From assembly GCF_030547685.1 (NCBI RefSeq), contig NZ_JAUOQM010000048.1:1-64000 (forward strand): a stretch of 64,000 bases of DNA. Direction: 5' to 3'. The translations under genes were made by a program, and so were the position numbers. This DNA is from Gilvimarinus sp. 2_MG-2023 (GTDB lineage: Bacteria > Pseudomonadota > Gammaproteobacteria > Pseudomonadales > Cellvibrionaceae). The notes beneath the pieces were generated by a model. The model saw nothing but the letters and a program-made list of their open reading frames with translations, had not been told where the DNA came from and did no database searches. Positions 8,467 through 17,668 of this stretch are shown in pieces (the first letter of the stretch is position 1; each line of letters opens with the position of its first letter).

Positions 8467-11400
8467 ATGTTTAAACTTGTGTTTAATGGGGAGCTGCAAT
8501 CGGGAGCGAAGCAAGCGCGGGTGGTCGCGGCGCTGGCCAAACTGCTGAAAACCGATGCCGATAAAATTCAGGCCAAGCTCTTTGCCGGCAAGTCGGTGAC
8601 GCTCAAACGAGTGGCCAGCCATGCCGAGGCGCTTAAATGGCAGAGGGCGTTTGCCAAAGCCGGAGCGGTTTTGGCTATTGTCGAGCAAGAGCCGGCCTCG
8701 GAGGTGACTTCACAACAAGCAGTCGCCCAACCACCAACCGCTGAGGACAATCGAGCTTCAGAGCCGGAGCAGCCCGACACGTCCGCACACGAAGCGGCCG
8801 CAGCAGGGCCAAACCGCGCACAGCCGAAGTCGCGCAAACGGCTCTATATTGGGTTGGGTATTTTGGCCCAGTTGATTATTGCGGCGATTGTGATCGCGCT
8901 TTGGTACGCCAGGCCACTGTGGCAACCTGCCGCGCTCAGTGATAGCCAGCAAGCACTGGGTTCGGCCATGGTGACTGATGAGAGTTTTGCCATCGCCCGT
9001 TTGGATGTGCAACGACTGAATGCTCTAGAGGGCCTGTCCGGTGATGAATTCGATTTACAGGCTCTACCCGTGGGTGAGGGGGTTGTGAATTCGCTGGCGC
9101 GTTCCGGGCTGAACATCAGAGCGGATGTCGATACTGTTTGGCTGGCCGGTTATTTAATAAACGATAAACCGGCGAGTATTTTGTTGGCAACGGGGCGCTT
9201 CGACTCCGCGCGTCTGACAACGTGGTTTTCCGAGCGGTATGAGGTGGATCAAACCTTGAGCGATGGCGTCGTTTTTCGCCCCGTGGATGAGACCAATTGT
9301 GAAAAAGGCGAACCCGTTCGCGCGTTTGTCTCGGACAACCTAGTGTTGCTGGGGGATGTCGAGCAAGTGGGCGAGGTGCTGGAGCGAATGGCACAGCAAA
9401 CCGCCGCCAGTGACCGGGTGGCTCGCTGGTTTGCCGTGAGCGATTCGCAGCTTGCATCGGCCGCCGTTTTTGCTCCGGAAAACATTGGTCATACATTGTC
9501 TGGCCTACCGGGCATGATGCTCGGTGGTATGGGGCGCGCCGCGGCCCCCGCCGATGGTTTGTACTTTGGGGTGGAGCCCGTTGTTTTGCCACCAGGAGTT
9601 GAGTTGCAGGTTGTTATCGAAAGCGACGATTCTGAATTTATTCAAAAAACCGACACGGCGCTAACTACAAAGTTACAAACGCTGCGCGCCTCGGCCGAGA
9701 TCAATTACCCAGAAACCGTCAAGCTGTACGATCGCCTGAGCGTTTCTCGCACCGATGCCGGGGTGCAGGCCGCTATGCGTTTCGACCAACATTTGCGCAC
9801 CGAGTTGTCCACTTGGTTTACCTCGCTGTTTGCCGGCGCTATTTCGTCCAATGATGATTCCGCTCCGGTGAGTGAGCAATTGGATGAAAACCCACCCGTC
9901 TTTGGCTCCGCTTCGCCGGCCCCGACGACATTGGCGCCGTCAAGCCCCGCCTATTCGGACCCATTTTTTCAATTTAGCAGTAACGCCGGGCCTTTTGCCT
10001 TGGGCGTGCAGACGCTTGAGCTGAGCGATGCCAATACCATCGCCATTGGTTTGGAGGCGCGCGCTTATGACTTACCTAATTTAGCGTCGCGTGGTGTGGC
10101 GGCGCATATGGTCTTGACCGATATTATTAACCGTGCCGGTGACAGCATTATGCCGCCGCTAGAGTGTGGCCAAGCCGATAATCGTGAGCCGGTCGAGATA
10201 GGTCAGGTTATGACTTACAACCATTATGTGGATGGCGAGAGCCTGAGCGGCCGGTATGTGAGCGGCAAAGCCAGTTATACCTTGCCGGCAAGTATGGATG
10301 TGAATGATATCGGTCAGCTGCAAGGCTATATTGATTATCCAGCGGTGACATCGGTGGAGACGATCACGCTAAACCAGCCGCTCGCCGGTCAAACGATAGA
10401 GCGCGACGGTTTCAGTTTGCGTTTTACTCAAGCCGGCCCCAATGCCGTGAGTTACCTTTACCAGGGCGAGCCGGGTAGGTTATTGCATGTCGCGGGTTTG
10501 AACGCTCAAGGTCAAGCACTGGCGAGTGGTGGTGCCATGTGGGGCGGTGTTATGTTTGGCTCGGGACAGACCGCCAATGTCGATTTTCAAGGTGAGGTGG
10601 CAGCCGTGAAAGTCGTCTTAGCTAAGGGGCTTCGCCCGCAACGCTTTGATTTTACGCTGCAGCAGGTGGTGCCAGGGTTTCAATCAGATTCTGGTTTTAG
10701 TCATCAGCGCGAGCCAATTCAGTGGACGCCGGAGAGCTGGACGGACGTTTTTTCCGGCGAGCCGCCAGCGGTGAGTTATCGCTGGAACAAGCCTGTGCTT
10801 GAGCAAGCGGTCGGCCCCATGACGTTAGCCGTTTATGACGCCTCTGCCAATGAACACTTTGGGGTTCAATTCAATGCAGAGTTGTTTGTCGATTATAATC
10901 TGGCACTAACCGGCCTACTGAGCCCTGGCCGGTTAGTGGTGGAGTCGGTGGCAGCTCCCCTCAGTGATGAAACTATTGAGTCCCCAAATATTGAGACACC
11001 ATTAAGCGCACCACTGTCGTTTGCGCTCGATGGTGGTATGTGGGTAAACGGCGTTTATCAAAAAGACGACGAGAAAAATTGGGTTAAAGCGCGTGTTGAT
11101 CTTCGTGAGCGGGCGCTAAAGTTGGCCTCGCTCGGTGCCATGTCCGGTTACGTTGAGCTTAACCTACCGCTGGCAAGCGTTACCGAGCAAGTGCCGTTTA
11201 CATTGGGTCAGCAGTGGCGGCGCGATGACTTGACGCTAACCGTGAGTAAAATAGAGGCAGGGGCGGCTTATCTGTCTTTCGATGGCAATTTATCGCCGCT
11301 GATATCCGTGCAGGGCAAGAAAGAGGGCGAGTCGGTAACCGAGAGCGCAGAGCTGCATTCAATGTTCGGCGATGCTTCGGTTAAGCTCACATTAACCGAG

Positions 11401-11484
11401 TTGCCGGATGAGCTAGTCATCACCGTAGCCACGCAAAGTAAGCCGCAGCGCTTTGACTTTGAGTTATCGTTGCCGACAAAGTGA
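8467..11484 (+). CDS. Large membrane-anchored protein with a C-terminal internal duplication, unknown function
   Basis: A 1005-residue protein I cannot assign to a characterised family. Residues 1-75 form a small alpha/beta module (MFKLVFNGEL...KAGAVLAIVEQE) of a type seen at the N-terminus of assorted gammaproteobacterial membrane proteins. A variable Ala/Glu/Pro linker follows, then one transmembrane helix at about 122-144 (YIGLGILAQLIIAAIVIALW). The rest should be periplasmic. It contains a 145-480 region (RLDVQRLNALEGLSG...) and two related C-terminal modules at about 505-732 and 780-1003. Both modules carry a GPxxLxV start, a GxxxGYxxxxxP strand and a PQRFDF end. The gene diverges from valS, has an AAAGAG ribosome-binding site and ends at a terminator shared with dapD. 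Length and lack of enzymatic motifs suggest a structural or binding role, but this is a guess. Confidence 0.85.
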   Translation: MFKLVFNGELQSGAKQARVVAALAKLLKTDADKIQAKLFAGKSVTLKRVASHAEALKWQRAFAKAGAVLAIVEQEPASEVTSQQAVAQPPTAEDNRASEPEQPDTSAHEAAAAGPNRAQPKSRKRLYIGLGILAQLIIAAIVIALWYARPLWQPAALSDSQQALGSAMVTDESFAIARLDVQRLNALEGLSGDEFDLQALPVGEGVVNSLARSGLNIRADVDTVWLAGYLINDKPASILLATGRFDSARLTTWFSERYEVDQTLSDGVVFRPVDETNCEKGEPVRAFVSDNLVLLGDVEQVGEVLERMAQQTAASDRVARWFAVSDSQLASAAVFAPENIGHTLSGLPGMMLGGMGRAAAPADGLYFGVEPVVLPPGVELQVVIESDDSEFIQKTDTALTTKLQTLRASAEINYPETVKLYDRLSVSRTDAGVQAAMRFDQHLRTELSTWFTSLFAGAISSNDDSAPVSEQLDENPPVFGSASPAPTTLAPSSPAYSDPFFQFSSNAGPFALGVQTLELSDANTIAIGLEARAYDLPNLASRGVAAHMVLTDIINRAGDSIMPPLECGQADNREPVEIGQVMTYNHYVDGESLSGRYVSGKASYTLPASMDVNDIGQLQGYIDYPAVTSVETITLNQPLAGQTIERDGFSLRFTQAGPNAVSYLYQGEPGRLLHVAGLNAQGQALASGGAMWGGVMFGSGQTANVDFQGEVAAVKVVLAKGLRPQRFDFTLQQVVPGFQSDSGFSHQREPIQWTPESWTDVFSGEPPAVSYRWNKPVLEQAVGPMTLAVYDASANEHFGVQFNAELFVDYNLALTGLLSPGRLVVESVAAPLSDETIESPNIETPLSAPLSFALDGGMWVNGVYQKDDEKNWVKARVDLRERALKLASLGAMSGYVELNLPLASVTEQVPFTLGQQWRRDDLTLTVSKIEAGAAYLSFDGNLSPLISVQGKKEGESVTESAELHSMFGDASVKLTLTELPDELVITVATQSKPQRFDFELSLPTK

Positions 11485-11496
11485 TCTTTGATATGC

Positions 11497-11528
11497 AAAA
11501 AAAACCGGCCAATGGGCCGGTTTTTTTT
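11497..11528. terminator. Bidirectional terminator between the 1005-residue gene and dapD
   Basis: CCGGCC-aatg-GGCCGG is flanked by eight A residues on the left and eight T residues on the right, so it works in both directions. The two convergent stop codons lie within 20 bp of it. Confidence 0.93.
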
Positions 11529-11543
11529 GCGATTAAAAAACGC

Positions 11544-12578
11544 TTAAGCGTTTTTGTGCAGCTCTTCGTTCAATTGAACCTTAGACTTGTTGGTCAAACA
11601 TTCAATGCAGCCATTTTGCGAGTTGCGGCGAAACAGTAAGTCGGATTGGTTGGCCAGATCGCGCGCTTTTACAACATCGACGGTAGCGCCTTTATCGTCC
11701 AGCAGAGTCACCTTGGTGCCGGCGGTAATGTACAAGCCTGACTCAATAGTGCAGCGGTCGCCCAAAGGAATGCCGGTACCGGCGTTGGCACCGAGCAAGC
11801 ATTCTTTGCCGACACTGATAATAATATTGCCACCACCGGAAAGGGTACCCATGGTGGAACTGCCGCCGCCGAGATCTGAACCAGACTCGACAAATACGCC
11901 GGCAGAAATACGGCCTTCAATCATCCCCGGGCCAGCGGTACCGGCATTAAAGTTAACAAAACCTTCGTGCATGATGGTGGTGCCTTCGCCTAGGTAGGCG
12001 CCCAAACGAACACGGGCAGTGTGGGCGATGCGCACTCCGGCCGGTACAACGTAGTTGGTCATCTTGGGGAATTTATCCACGCAGGCAACGTCCAGCAGTT
12101 CGCCGTTCAGGCGCGCTTGCAGTTGGCGCTCGGGCAGCTCTTCTAAGTCGATAGCACCTTGGTTGGTCCAAGCCACGTTTTTCAGTGCGCCAAACAGACC
12201 GGTTAAGTTAGTGCCGTGAGGCTTAACCAAGCGGTGAGAGATTAAGTGCAGCTTTAAAAAGCCTTCGGGCACATTGGCCGGCGCTTCATCGTTGGCCAAA
12301 ACGGTGGCCACTAAAGGACGGTTACCGGTGGCCAGTTTAGCGGCAACGGCGGCTTGTTCGGTGTTGCCGGCTTTGGTGAGAGCGTCGGCCAGTGACTGTG
12401 CTTGGCTGGCGTCAATCGCCACCACTTGGTTGCCAGCGGCAACACCAAGTGTGTCGGTAATAGCTTTGCCGGTAGCGGCATCTGGGTTGAGCAGGGGCGC
12501 GGGGTAAAATACTTCCAGCCATTCGCCTTTGCTGTTTTGGGTGCCGACGCCGAGGCCGACGCTGTATAAATCAGTCAT
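11544..12578 (-). CDS. dapD: 2,3,4,5-tetrahydropyridine-2,6-dicarboxylate N-succinyltransferase
   Basis: Transfers succinyl from succinyl-CoA to tetrahydrodipicolinate in the succinylase branch of diaminopimelate and lysine synthesis. At 344 residues it is the long form found in Pseudomonas rather than the 274-residue Escherichia form. The C-terminal half (about 180-330) is a left-handed beta-helix with hexapeptide repeats (GVRIAHTARVRLGAYLGEGT, then GNIIISVGKECLLGANAG). The N-terminal 150 residues belong to the long form only. The gene follows the ArsC-like gene by 15 bp and lies near dapC, which acts next in the same pathway. It ends at the bidirectional terminator. Confidence 0.96.
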   Translation of the reverse strand: MTDLYSVGLGVGTQNSKGEWLEVFYPAPLLNPDAATGKAITDTLGVAAGNQVVAIDASQAQSLADALTKAGNTEQAAVAAKLATGNRPLVATVLANDEAPANVPEGFLKLHLISHRLVKPHGTNLTGLFGALKNVAWTNQGAIDLEELPERQLQARLNGELLDVACVDKFPKMTNYVVPAGVRIAHTARVRLGAYLGEGTTIMHEGFVNFNAGTAGPGMIEGRISAGVFVESGSDLGGGSSTMGTLSGGGNIIISVGKECLLGANAGTGIPLGDRCTIESGLYITAGTKVTLLDDKGATVDVVKARDLANQSDLLFRRNSQNGCIECLTNKSKVQLNEELHKNA

Positions 12579-12593
12579 GAGAAATCCTATCGA

Positions 12594-12947
12594 TCAATTA
12601 AATAGAGTTTGGTAGTGCTGGGCTTTAAAGCCTACATGCACCTCGTTACCTAAGGTTAAAACGGGGCGCTTAATTAAAGTTGGGTTGGCCAGCAGCAGCG
12701 CGGTGGCCGTGTCGGCATCTAACGCTTGTTCTTTCTCGCTATCGGTCAGACCCTTCCAGGTGGTAGAGCGCTTATTAACCAGCGTCGCCGTATCGGTCGC
12801 GTCGAGCCAGTTTTGCACTTGCTCGGCACTGAGCCCATCGCTGCGAATATCGTGGAATTGAAAATTTATACCTGCTTGCTCCAGCCATTGGCGGGCCTTT
12901 TTGACAGTATCGCAATTTTTAATGCCGTAGAGCATAGCGTCGCTCAT
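12594..12947 (-). CDS. ArsC/Spx-family reductase, YffB-like
   Basis: A 117-residue thioredoxin-fold protein of the ArsC/Spx family. The single N-terminal cysteine is in YGIKNCDTVKKARQWL. The family's second sub-motif is present as TLIKRPVL. YffB-type members have this architecture but no proven arsenate reductase activity; a glutathione-dependent reductase role has been proposed. The ATG at 12947 has GAGGA about 8 nt upstream, preferred over an internal ATG four codons later. Its position directly before dapD, 15 bp apart, is conserved in Pseudomonas-type genomes, so it probably shares the dapD transcript. The true substrate is unknown. Confidence 0.88.
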   Translation of the reverse strand: MSDAMLYGIKNCDTVKKARQWLEQAGINFQFHDIRSDGLSAEQVQNWLDATDTATLVNKRSTTWKGLTDSEKEQALDADTATALLLANPTLIKRPVLTLGNEVHVGFKAQHYQTLFN

Positions 12948-13070
12948 TGCGGGTTCCTCAATGGTTACAAGAGTATTCGGTACGCTTAGAGCGTTCGTTC
13001 GCTTTAGGTGCCGAGGAAAATCGGCGGCTATTCTAGCACGGGGCGAGCTCGGTAAGAATAAGCGACGCAG

Positions 13071-13742
13071 TTAAGGCTTGTGGAGTTTTTTCGGGTGTTT
13101 GCGCGCCGGGTAACAGGTGCGGCAAATGCCGCAAACCCGTCCATCGCAACCGCGCGCAGAGCAGTGCTCGCGGCCGTAGAAGATGATTTGCAAATGCAGC
13201 TTATTCCAGTGGTCCTGTGGGAAGAGCCGCTTTAGATCTTTTTCCGTTTGCACCACATTTTTACCGCTGGTTAGCCCCCAGCGTTGAGCCAGACGGTGAA
13301 TATGGGTGTCGACCGGAAAGGCGGGGACGTCAAATGCTTGCGCCATCACCACACTGGCGGTTTTGTGGCCGACGCCGGGCAAGCTTTCCAGTGCCGCCAT
13401 ATCGGCCGGCACCTGACCGTCAAATTCGTTGACCAACCGTTGCGACAGCACCGAGATTGCCTTGGATTTTTGCGGTGATAACCCACAGGGGCGAATAATG
13501 GCTTTAATGTCCTCTACCGCCACCTTAGCCATATCGTAGGGGTTGTCCGCCAGTTGCCATAGTGCCGGGGTAATTTGATTGACGCGGGCATCGGTACACT
13601 GGGCGGATAGCAGTACGGCCACCAGCAAGCTGTAGGCGTCGAAATGATCCAGTGGTACCGGTGTCTCGGGGTAGAGCTCATTCAGCGTTTGCTGAATGTA
13701 TTGCACCCGCTCAGGTTTGCTGAGGTTTTTGCTTTCGTTCAC
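13071..13742 (-). CDS. nth: Endonuclease III-type DNA glycosylase with atypical cysteine cluster
   Basis: Bifunctional base-excision repair glycosylase/AP lyase for oxidised pyrimidines. The helix-hairpin-helix is LPGVGHKTASVV (121-132) with catalytic K127, and D145 lies in PVDTHIHR; their 18-residue spacing equals K120/D138 of the Escherichia enzyme. The C-terminus has cysteines at 194, 199, 204, 207 and 210. This differs from the canonical Cys-x6-Cys-x2-Cys-x5-Cys of the 4Fe-4S cluster, so cluster ligation cannot be assumed. The start is a GTG at 13742, two bases after the dapC stop codon, implying translational coupling. It is the last gene of the map-glnD-dapC-nth run; 123 bp then separate it from the ArsC-like gene. 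Confidence 0.92.
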   Translation of the reverse strand: MNESKNLSKPERVQYIQQTLNELYPETPVPLDHFDAYSLLVAVLLSAQCTDARVNQITPALWQLADNPYDMAKVAVEDIKAIIRPCGLSPQKSKAISVLSQRLVNEFDGQVPADMAALESLPGVGHKTASVVMAQAFDVPAFPVDTHIHRLAQRWGLTSGKNVVQTEKDLKRLFPQDHWNKLHLQIIFYGREHCSARGCDGRVCGICRTCYPARKHPKKLHKP

Positions 13743-13744
13743 AG

Positions 13745-14941
13745 CTACAGTGACTCAACACACGTGCGAATACGGCGCGCCGCTTCAATGCACTCGGCCT
13801 CGGTGGCGACCAGTGCCATACGTACATAGTTCTCGCCAGGGTTAAGGCCGTTGGCTTGGCGGGATAAGTAGGCCCCGGGCAGAACCGTGACATTGTGTTC
13901 GGCGAAGAGTTTTTGCGCGAAAGCTTCACCGGAGATGGGCAGCTTGGGCCAGAGGTAAAAGCCCGCTTCGGGGCAGCTTACATCGAGACAGCCGCCCAAC
14001 TCTTTTAAAACAGCCTTGAACTTGGCGCGGTAGGCGTCGCGGTTAGCAAGCACGTGGCTTTCATCTTGCCAGGCCGCAATGCTGGCCAGCTGATTGGGGA
14101 CCGACATGGCGCAGCCGTGGTAAGTGCGGTACTGCAAAAATTTCTTGAGAATGTCGGCGTCACCGGCGACAAAACCTGAGCGCAGGCCGGGCAGGTTGGA
14201 GCGTTTTGATAAGCTGTGAAACACCACGCAGCGGGCAAAATCGTGCCGGCCCATGGCGCTGGCCGCTTGCAGCAAGCCCGGCGGCGGAGCATTCTCATCT
14301 TGATAGAGTTCGCTGTAACACTCATCGGAGGCGATGACAAAATCGTAGCGATCGGCCAATTCAATTAATTGTTGAAATTGCTCGGTACTGATAACAGCTC
14401 CGGTGGGGTTGCCCGGCGTGCACACATAAAGCAGTTGGCAATCGCGCCAGATACTGGCCGGCACGGCGGCAAAGTCGGGGATAAACTGATTGTCGGCAGT
14501 GCAGTTTAAAAAGTGGGGTTTGGCTCCGGCTAAGAGCGCGGCACCTTCGTAGATTTGATAAAACGGGTTGGGGCTGACTACCAGTGGGTTGGCCGTCTGG
14601 CGGTTAACCACCGCCTGAGCAAACGCAAACAGGGCTTCGCGCGTACCGTTAACGGGTAAAACTTGAGTTTCAGCGCACAGCCCTGAACTTAATTGAAAGC
14701 GCTTGTTCGCCCATTGGCTGATGGCCTGGCGCAATTCGGGCAGACCTTTGGTGGCCGGGTAATTGGCAAAGCGGCCTAGGTTGTCAGCGAAGGTTTGCAA
14801 AACAAACTCAGGGGGTTCGTGTTTGGGCTCGCCAATGGACAGTGCGATATGCGCTAAGTGTGCGGGCGGCGTAATGCCGCCTTTTAATTCAGCCAGTTTT
14901 TCAAACGGGTAGGGGTGCAGCTGTTGTAAATCCGTGTTCAT
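13745..14941 (-). CDS. dapC: Succinyldiaminopimelate aminotransferase
   Basis: PLP-dependent fold type I aminotransferase of 398 residues that makes N-succinyl-LL-2,6-diaminoheptanedioate. The PLP-binding lysine is in HSLSKRSNLPGLRSGF. Other aspartate-aminotransferase landmarks are present: PNPFYQIYEGAALLAG, and the conserved Asp and Tyr in ASDECYSELY. The DapC rather than generic AspC call rests on the N-terminal LHPYPFEKLAEL motif and on the linkage with glnD and dapD, as in Pseudomonas. It begins 24 bp after glnD ends and abuts nth. Confidence 0.92.
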   Translation of the reverse strand: MNTDLQQLHPYPFEKLAELKGGITPPAHLAHIALSIGEPKHEPPEFVLQTFADNLGRFANYPATKGLPELRQAISQWANKRFQLSSGLCAETQVLPVNGTREALFAFAQAVVNRQTANPLVVSPNPFYQIYEGAALLAGAKPHFLNCTADNQFIPDFAAVPASIWRDCQLLYVCTPGNPTGAVISTEQFQQLIELADRYDFVIASDECYSELYQDENAPPPGLLQAASAMGRHDFARCVVFHSLSKRSNLPGLRSGFVAGDADILKKFLQYRTYHGCAMSVPNQLASIAAWQDESHVLANRDAYRAKFKAVLKELGGCLDVSCPEAGFYLWPKLPISGEAFAQKLFAEHNVTVLPGAYLSRQANGLNPGENYVRMALVATEAECIEAARRIRTCVESL

Positions 14942-14965
14942 GGTTTTGCGAATGCTCTAATACGG

Positions 14966-17665
14966 TTAGTAGCCCGCCGCTTGGTCGACGCGATCGTCCA
15001 GCTGGCGACAAATTTCTTCTTGCAGGCGTTGGCATAATTCTGGATCGGCCAGTGGCTGCTCTTGATTGTCGGTGATATAAAAAATATCTTCGACGCGCTC
15101 ACCCAGAGTGGCAATCTTGGCGTTCTGTAGGTGCAAATCAAACTGAATAAAAACGCCACTGATGCAGGCCAGCAGACCAGGTCGGTCTGGGCTGATGACT
15201 TCCAGCAGGGTGTAGCCGCTGGCGATGTCGTTGCGAATGATCGTGCGCGTGGGCATGGTAAAATGTTTAAGCCGGCGCGGTGTTCGGCGCGAACAGGTGG
15301 AGGGCGCCTCATCCATTTGCTCCAGTTCGGTGGTCAAGTGCTTGTGCAGTCGTTGCAGGACCGCGGGGTCGGTACCCAAGGGTTCGCCATCTTGGTTGAG
15401 GACGAAAAATGTATCCAAGGTAAAACCTGACTTGGAGCTGTAAATTCGCGCATCTTGCACGCTTAAGTTTAATTGATCTAAGGCGGCGGCCATGGTGGCA
15501 AAAACCTTGTCACGACCCTTGCAGCGCACAAAGATTTGCGTGGCGCCTTCCAATTCGCGACTGGATGTTTCCTGAATCAAAATTAAGGGTTTGGCTGGAT
15601 TTTCCTGCATCAGAATCGCTTCGGTGTGCCAGGCGATATCGAGCATGCTTTCGCGTAAGAAGTAATCGTCGTCCACGTCTTCCCACACCGAACGGCATTG
15701 TTCGGCGCTGATGTCGTGGCGACTTAAGCGCGAGATGGCACCTTCTTGCGTTTCTTCAATCCAGTCTTGTTTGTCGATGGGGTTTTCTAAGCCGCGTCGT
15801 AAGGCGCGCTTGGTTTCTAAATACAGAGTACGCATTAAGCTGGCGCGCCAAGTATTCCATAGATCTGGATTGGTGGCGTTAACATCGGCTACGGTGAGTG
15901 CGTAAAGATAGTCGAGGTGTAACTGATCGCCGACAATGAGAGCAAAATTATGAATAACGTCCGGGTCAGAGATATCTTGTTTTTGCGAGACCGCTGACAT
16001 TAGTAGATGTTTTTCTACCAGCCAGCTAATCAGTCGGGTTTCGCGTGGCGATAGGTTGTGGCGCTCGCCAAATTCGCGGGCATCCACTGCGCCCAACTCT
16101 GAGTGATCGCCGCCGCGGCCCTTGCCGATGTCGTGATAAAGTCCGGCCATCAGGACCGTTTCAACTTTGGGTAAACGGCGCATAACATGCCAAGCCACTG
16201 GGTAATCTTCTTTGGCTTGTGGTTGCAAAAAATTACACAAGTTTTGCACAAGTAGCAGGGTATGAGCATCGACTGTATAAATATGAAATAAGTCGTGTTG
16301 CATTTGTCCGGTCACCCGGCCAAATTCGGGCAAGTACAATCCCAGTACGCCGTAGCGCGACATCCGTTTTAAAATTTCGACTAAGTCTTCGGGGTAGCTA
16401 AACAGCTGCAAAAATAATTGCTGATTTTCGGGTTTGAGGCGATAGTTCTCGTCGATTAGATAGCGGTTTTCGCGCATTAGGCGAATAGTGGAGGCGCGCA
16501 CGCCTCTAATGCTTGGGTTTTGCGCCATCAGTACAAAAATTTCTAACAGTGCCGATGGGGATTCTTCAAACACATAGATATGGCTGACTTCAATATAGTC
16601 ATCGCGGCGCTGAAATCTTTCATTGATTGGAGTGACGGTTTTTTTCACCCCTTTTTGCAAAATGGCCTCGTACAAAAATTGCAAAAGCACATCGTTAAGT
16701 TCGCGCAGCGACATCACTAAGCGATAATAGTGATGCATGAATTGCTCGACTGCGAGATTCTCATCGTTGTCTTTGTAGCCGAAAAGCTGGGCGAGTTGAC
16801 GCTGGTGGTCAAACAGTAGGCGCTCTTCGGGGCGCCCGGCCACCATGTGTAATCCGTAGCGTACTCGCCAGAGAAACTCTTCGCCGTTTTGTAATAGAGA
16901 AAACTCTTCTTCGGTAAAAAAACCTTTGCCGTCGAGCTGTTTTAAAGTCTTGACCGCAAAATAGCGCTTGGCAACCCAGCCGATCATTTGAATGTCCCGC
17001 AGGCCGCCCGGGGCATTTTTGATATTCGGCTCTAGGTTGTATTCGCTGTTTTTATATTTTTGATGGCGAGCGTTTTGTTCGTCGAACTTGGCTTTAAAAA
17101 ATTCATCCGCGGGCCATAGGTTGCGTTCTTGGCTGAGCTTTTCTAGAGTGGCTCGCATTTTTGAATCGCCCACTAATGTGCGCGATTCCATCAAATTGGT
17201 GCCAACGGTGATGTCTTCAGCGGCGATTTGCAGGCACTGTTCAATGGTGCGCACACTGTGGCCAATTTCCAGACCGATATCCCACAAAAGGGTTAGCAGC
17301 TGCTCTAAGTTATCTTTGCACTCGGCTTCGATGCTCTCATTGAGCAGTATCAGTAAGTCTATATCTGAGTGCGGGTGTAACTCGCAACGACCGTAGCCGC
17401 CGACCGCCTCTAGGCTTATACCTTCCGGCCAGTCGAATTGATGCCAGACGTAGTGAAGTATGCAGTCTATAAAAAGGGCGCGTTCGTGAATCAGCGCACG
17501 TATATCCTCACCCTCTTTAAAGCGTACATCAAATTGGGCGTTGGCTGCGGTAATGGCGTCTTTAAAGACCCCGATTACCGGCTGACTTACGAGCGCCTGC
17601 CGGAATCGGGTTTGGTCAAAAAAGAATAGAGGGCGAGTAAAATAGGGCAGGCTGTCGGCGGCCAT
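14966..17665 (-). CDS. glnD: Bifunctional uridylyltransferase/uridylyl-removing enzyme of PII
   Basis: Senses glutamine and uridylylates or deuridylylates PII proteins (GlnB/GlnK), controlling nitrogen assimilation. The 899 residues include a nucleotidyltransferase domain with the GGYGRCELHPHSDIDLLILL core near residue 90 and an HD domain for uridylyl removal (YHDIGKGRGGDHSELG, near 510). Two ACT domains that bind glutamine lie at about 705-790 and 810-890. In the first motif the residue after GGYGR is Cys where Gly is common. It starts 3 nt after the map stop codon and is followed by dapC, so it belongs to the map-glnD-dapC-nth operon. Confidence 0.97.
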   Translation of the reverse strand: MAADSLPYFTRPLFFFDQTRFRQALVSQPVIGVFKDAITAANAQFDVRFKEGEDIRALIHERALFIDCILHYVWHQFDWPEGISLEAVGGYGRCELHPHSDIDLLILLNESIEAECKDNLEQLLTLLWDIGLEIGHSVRTIEQCLQIAAEDITVGTNLMESRTLVGDSKMRATLEKLSQERNLWPADEFFKAKFDEQNARHQKYKNSEYNLEPNIKNAPGGLRDIQMIGWVAKRYFAVKTLKQLDGKGFFTEEEFSLLQNGEEFLWRVRYGLHMVAGRPEERLLFDHQRQLAQLFGYKDNDENLAVEQFMHHYYRLVMSLRELNDVLLQFLYEAILQKGVKKTVTPINERFQRRDDYIEVSHIYVFEESPSALLEIFVLMAQNPSIRGVRASTIRLMRENRYLIDENYRLKPENQQLFLQLFSYPEDLVEILKRMSRYGVLGLYLPEFGRVTGQMQHDLFHIYTVDAHTLLLVQNLCNFLQPQAKEDYPVAWHVMRRLPKVETVLMAGLYHDIGKGRGGDHSELGAVDAREFGERHNLSPRETRLISWLVEKHLLMSAVSQKQDISDPDVIHNFALIVGDQLHLDYLYALTVADVNATNPDLWNTWRASLMRTLYLETKRALRRGLENPIDKQDWIEETQEGAISRLSRHDISAEQCRSVWEDVDDDYFLRESMLDIAWHTEAILMQENPAKPLILIQETSSRELEGATQIFVRCKGRDKVFATMAAALDQLNLSVQDARIYSSKSGFTLDTFFVLNQDGEPLGTDPAVLQRLHKHLTTELEQMDEAPSTCSRRTPRRLKHFTMPTRTIIRNDIASGYTLLEVISPDRPGLLACISGVFIQFDLHLQNAKIATLGERVEDIFYITDNQEQPLADPELCQRLQEEICRQLDDRVDQAAGY

Positions 17666-17668
17666 GTA

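Noticed and set aside
9116-9592. 158-codon antisense frame within the 1005-residue gene
   Set aside because: It is Arg/Pro-rich shadow coding opposite a well-supported gene, as expected in GC-rich DNA.
11587-11997. 136-codon antisense frame within dapD
   Set aside because: dapD is certain, and the antisense frame is low-complexity Pro/Ser sequence without a start signal.
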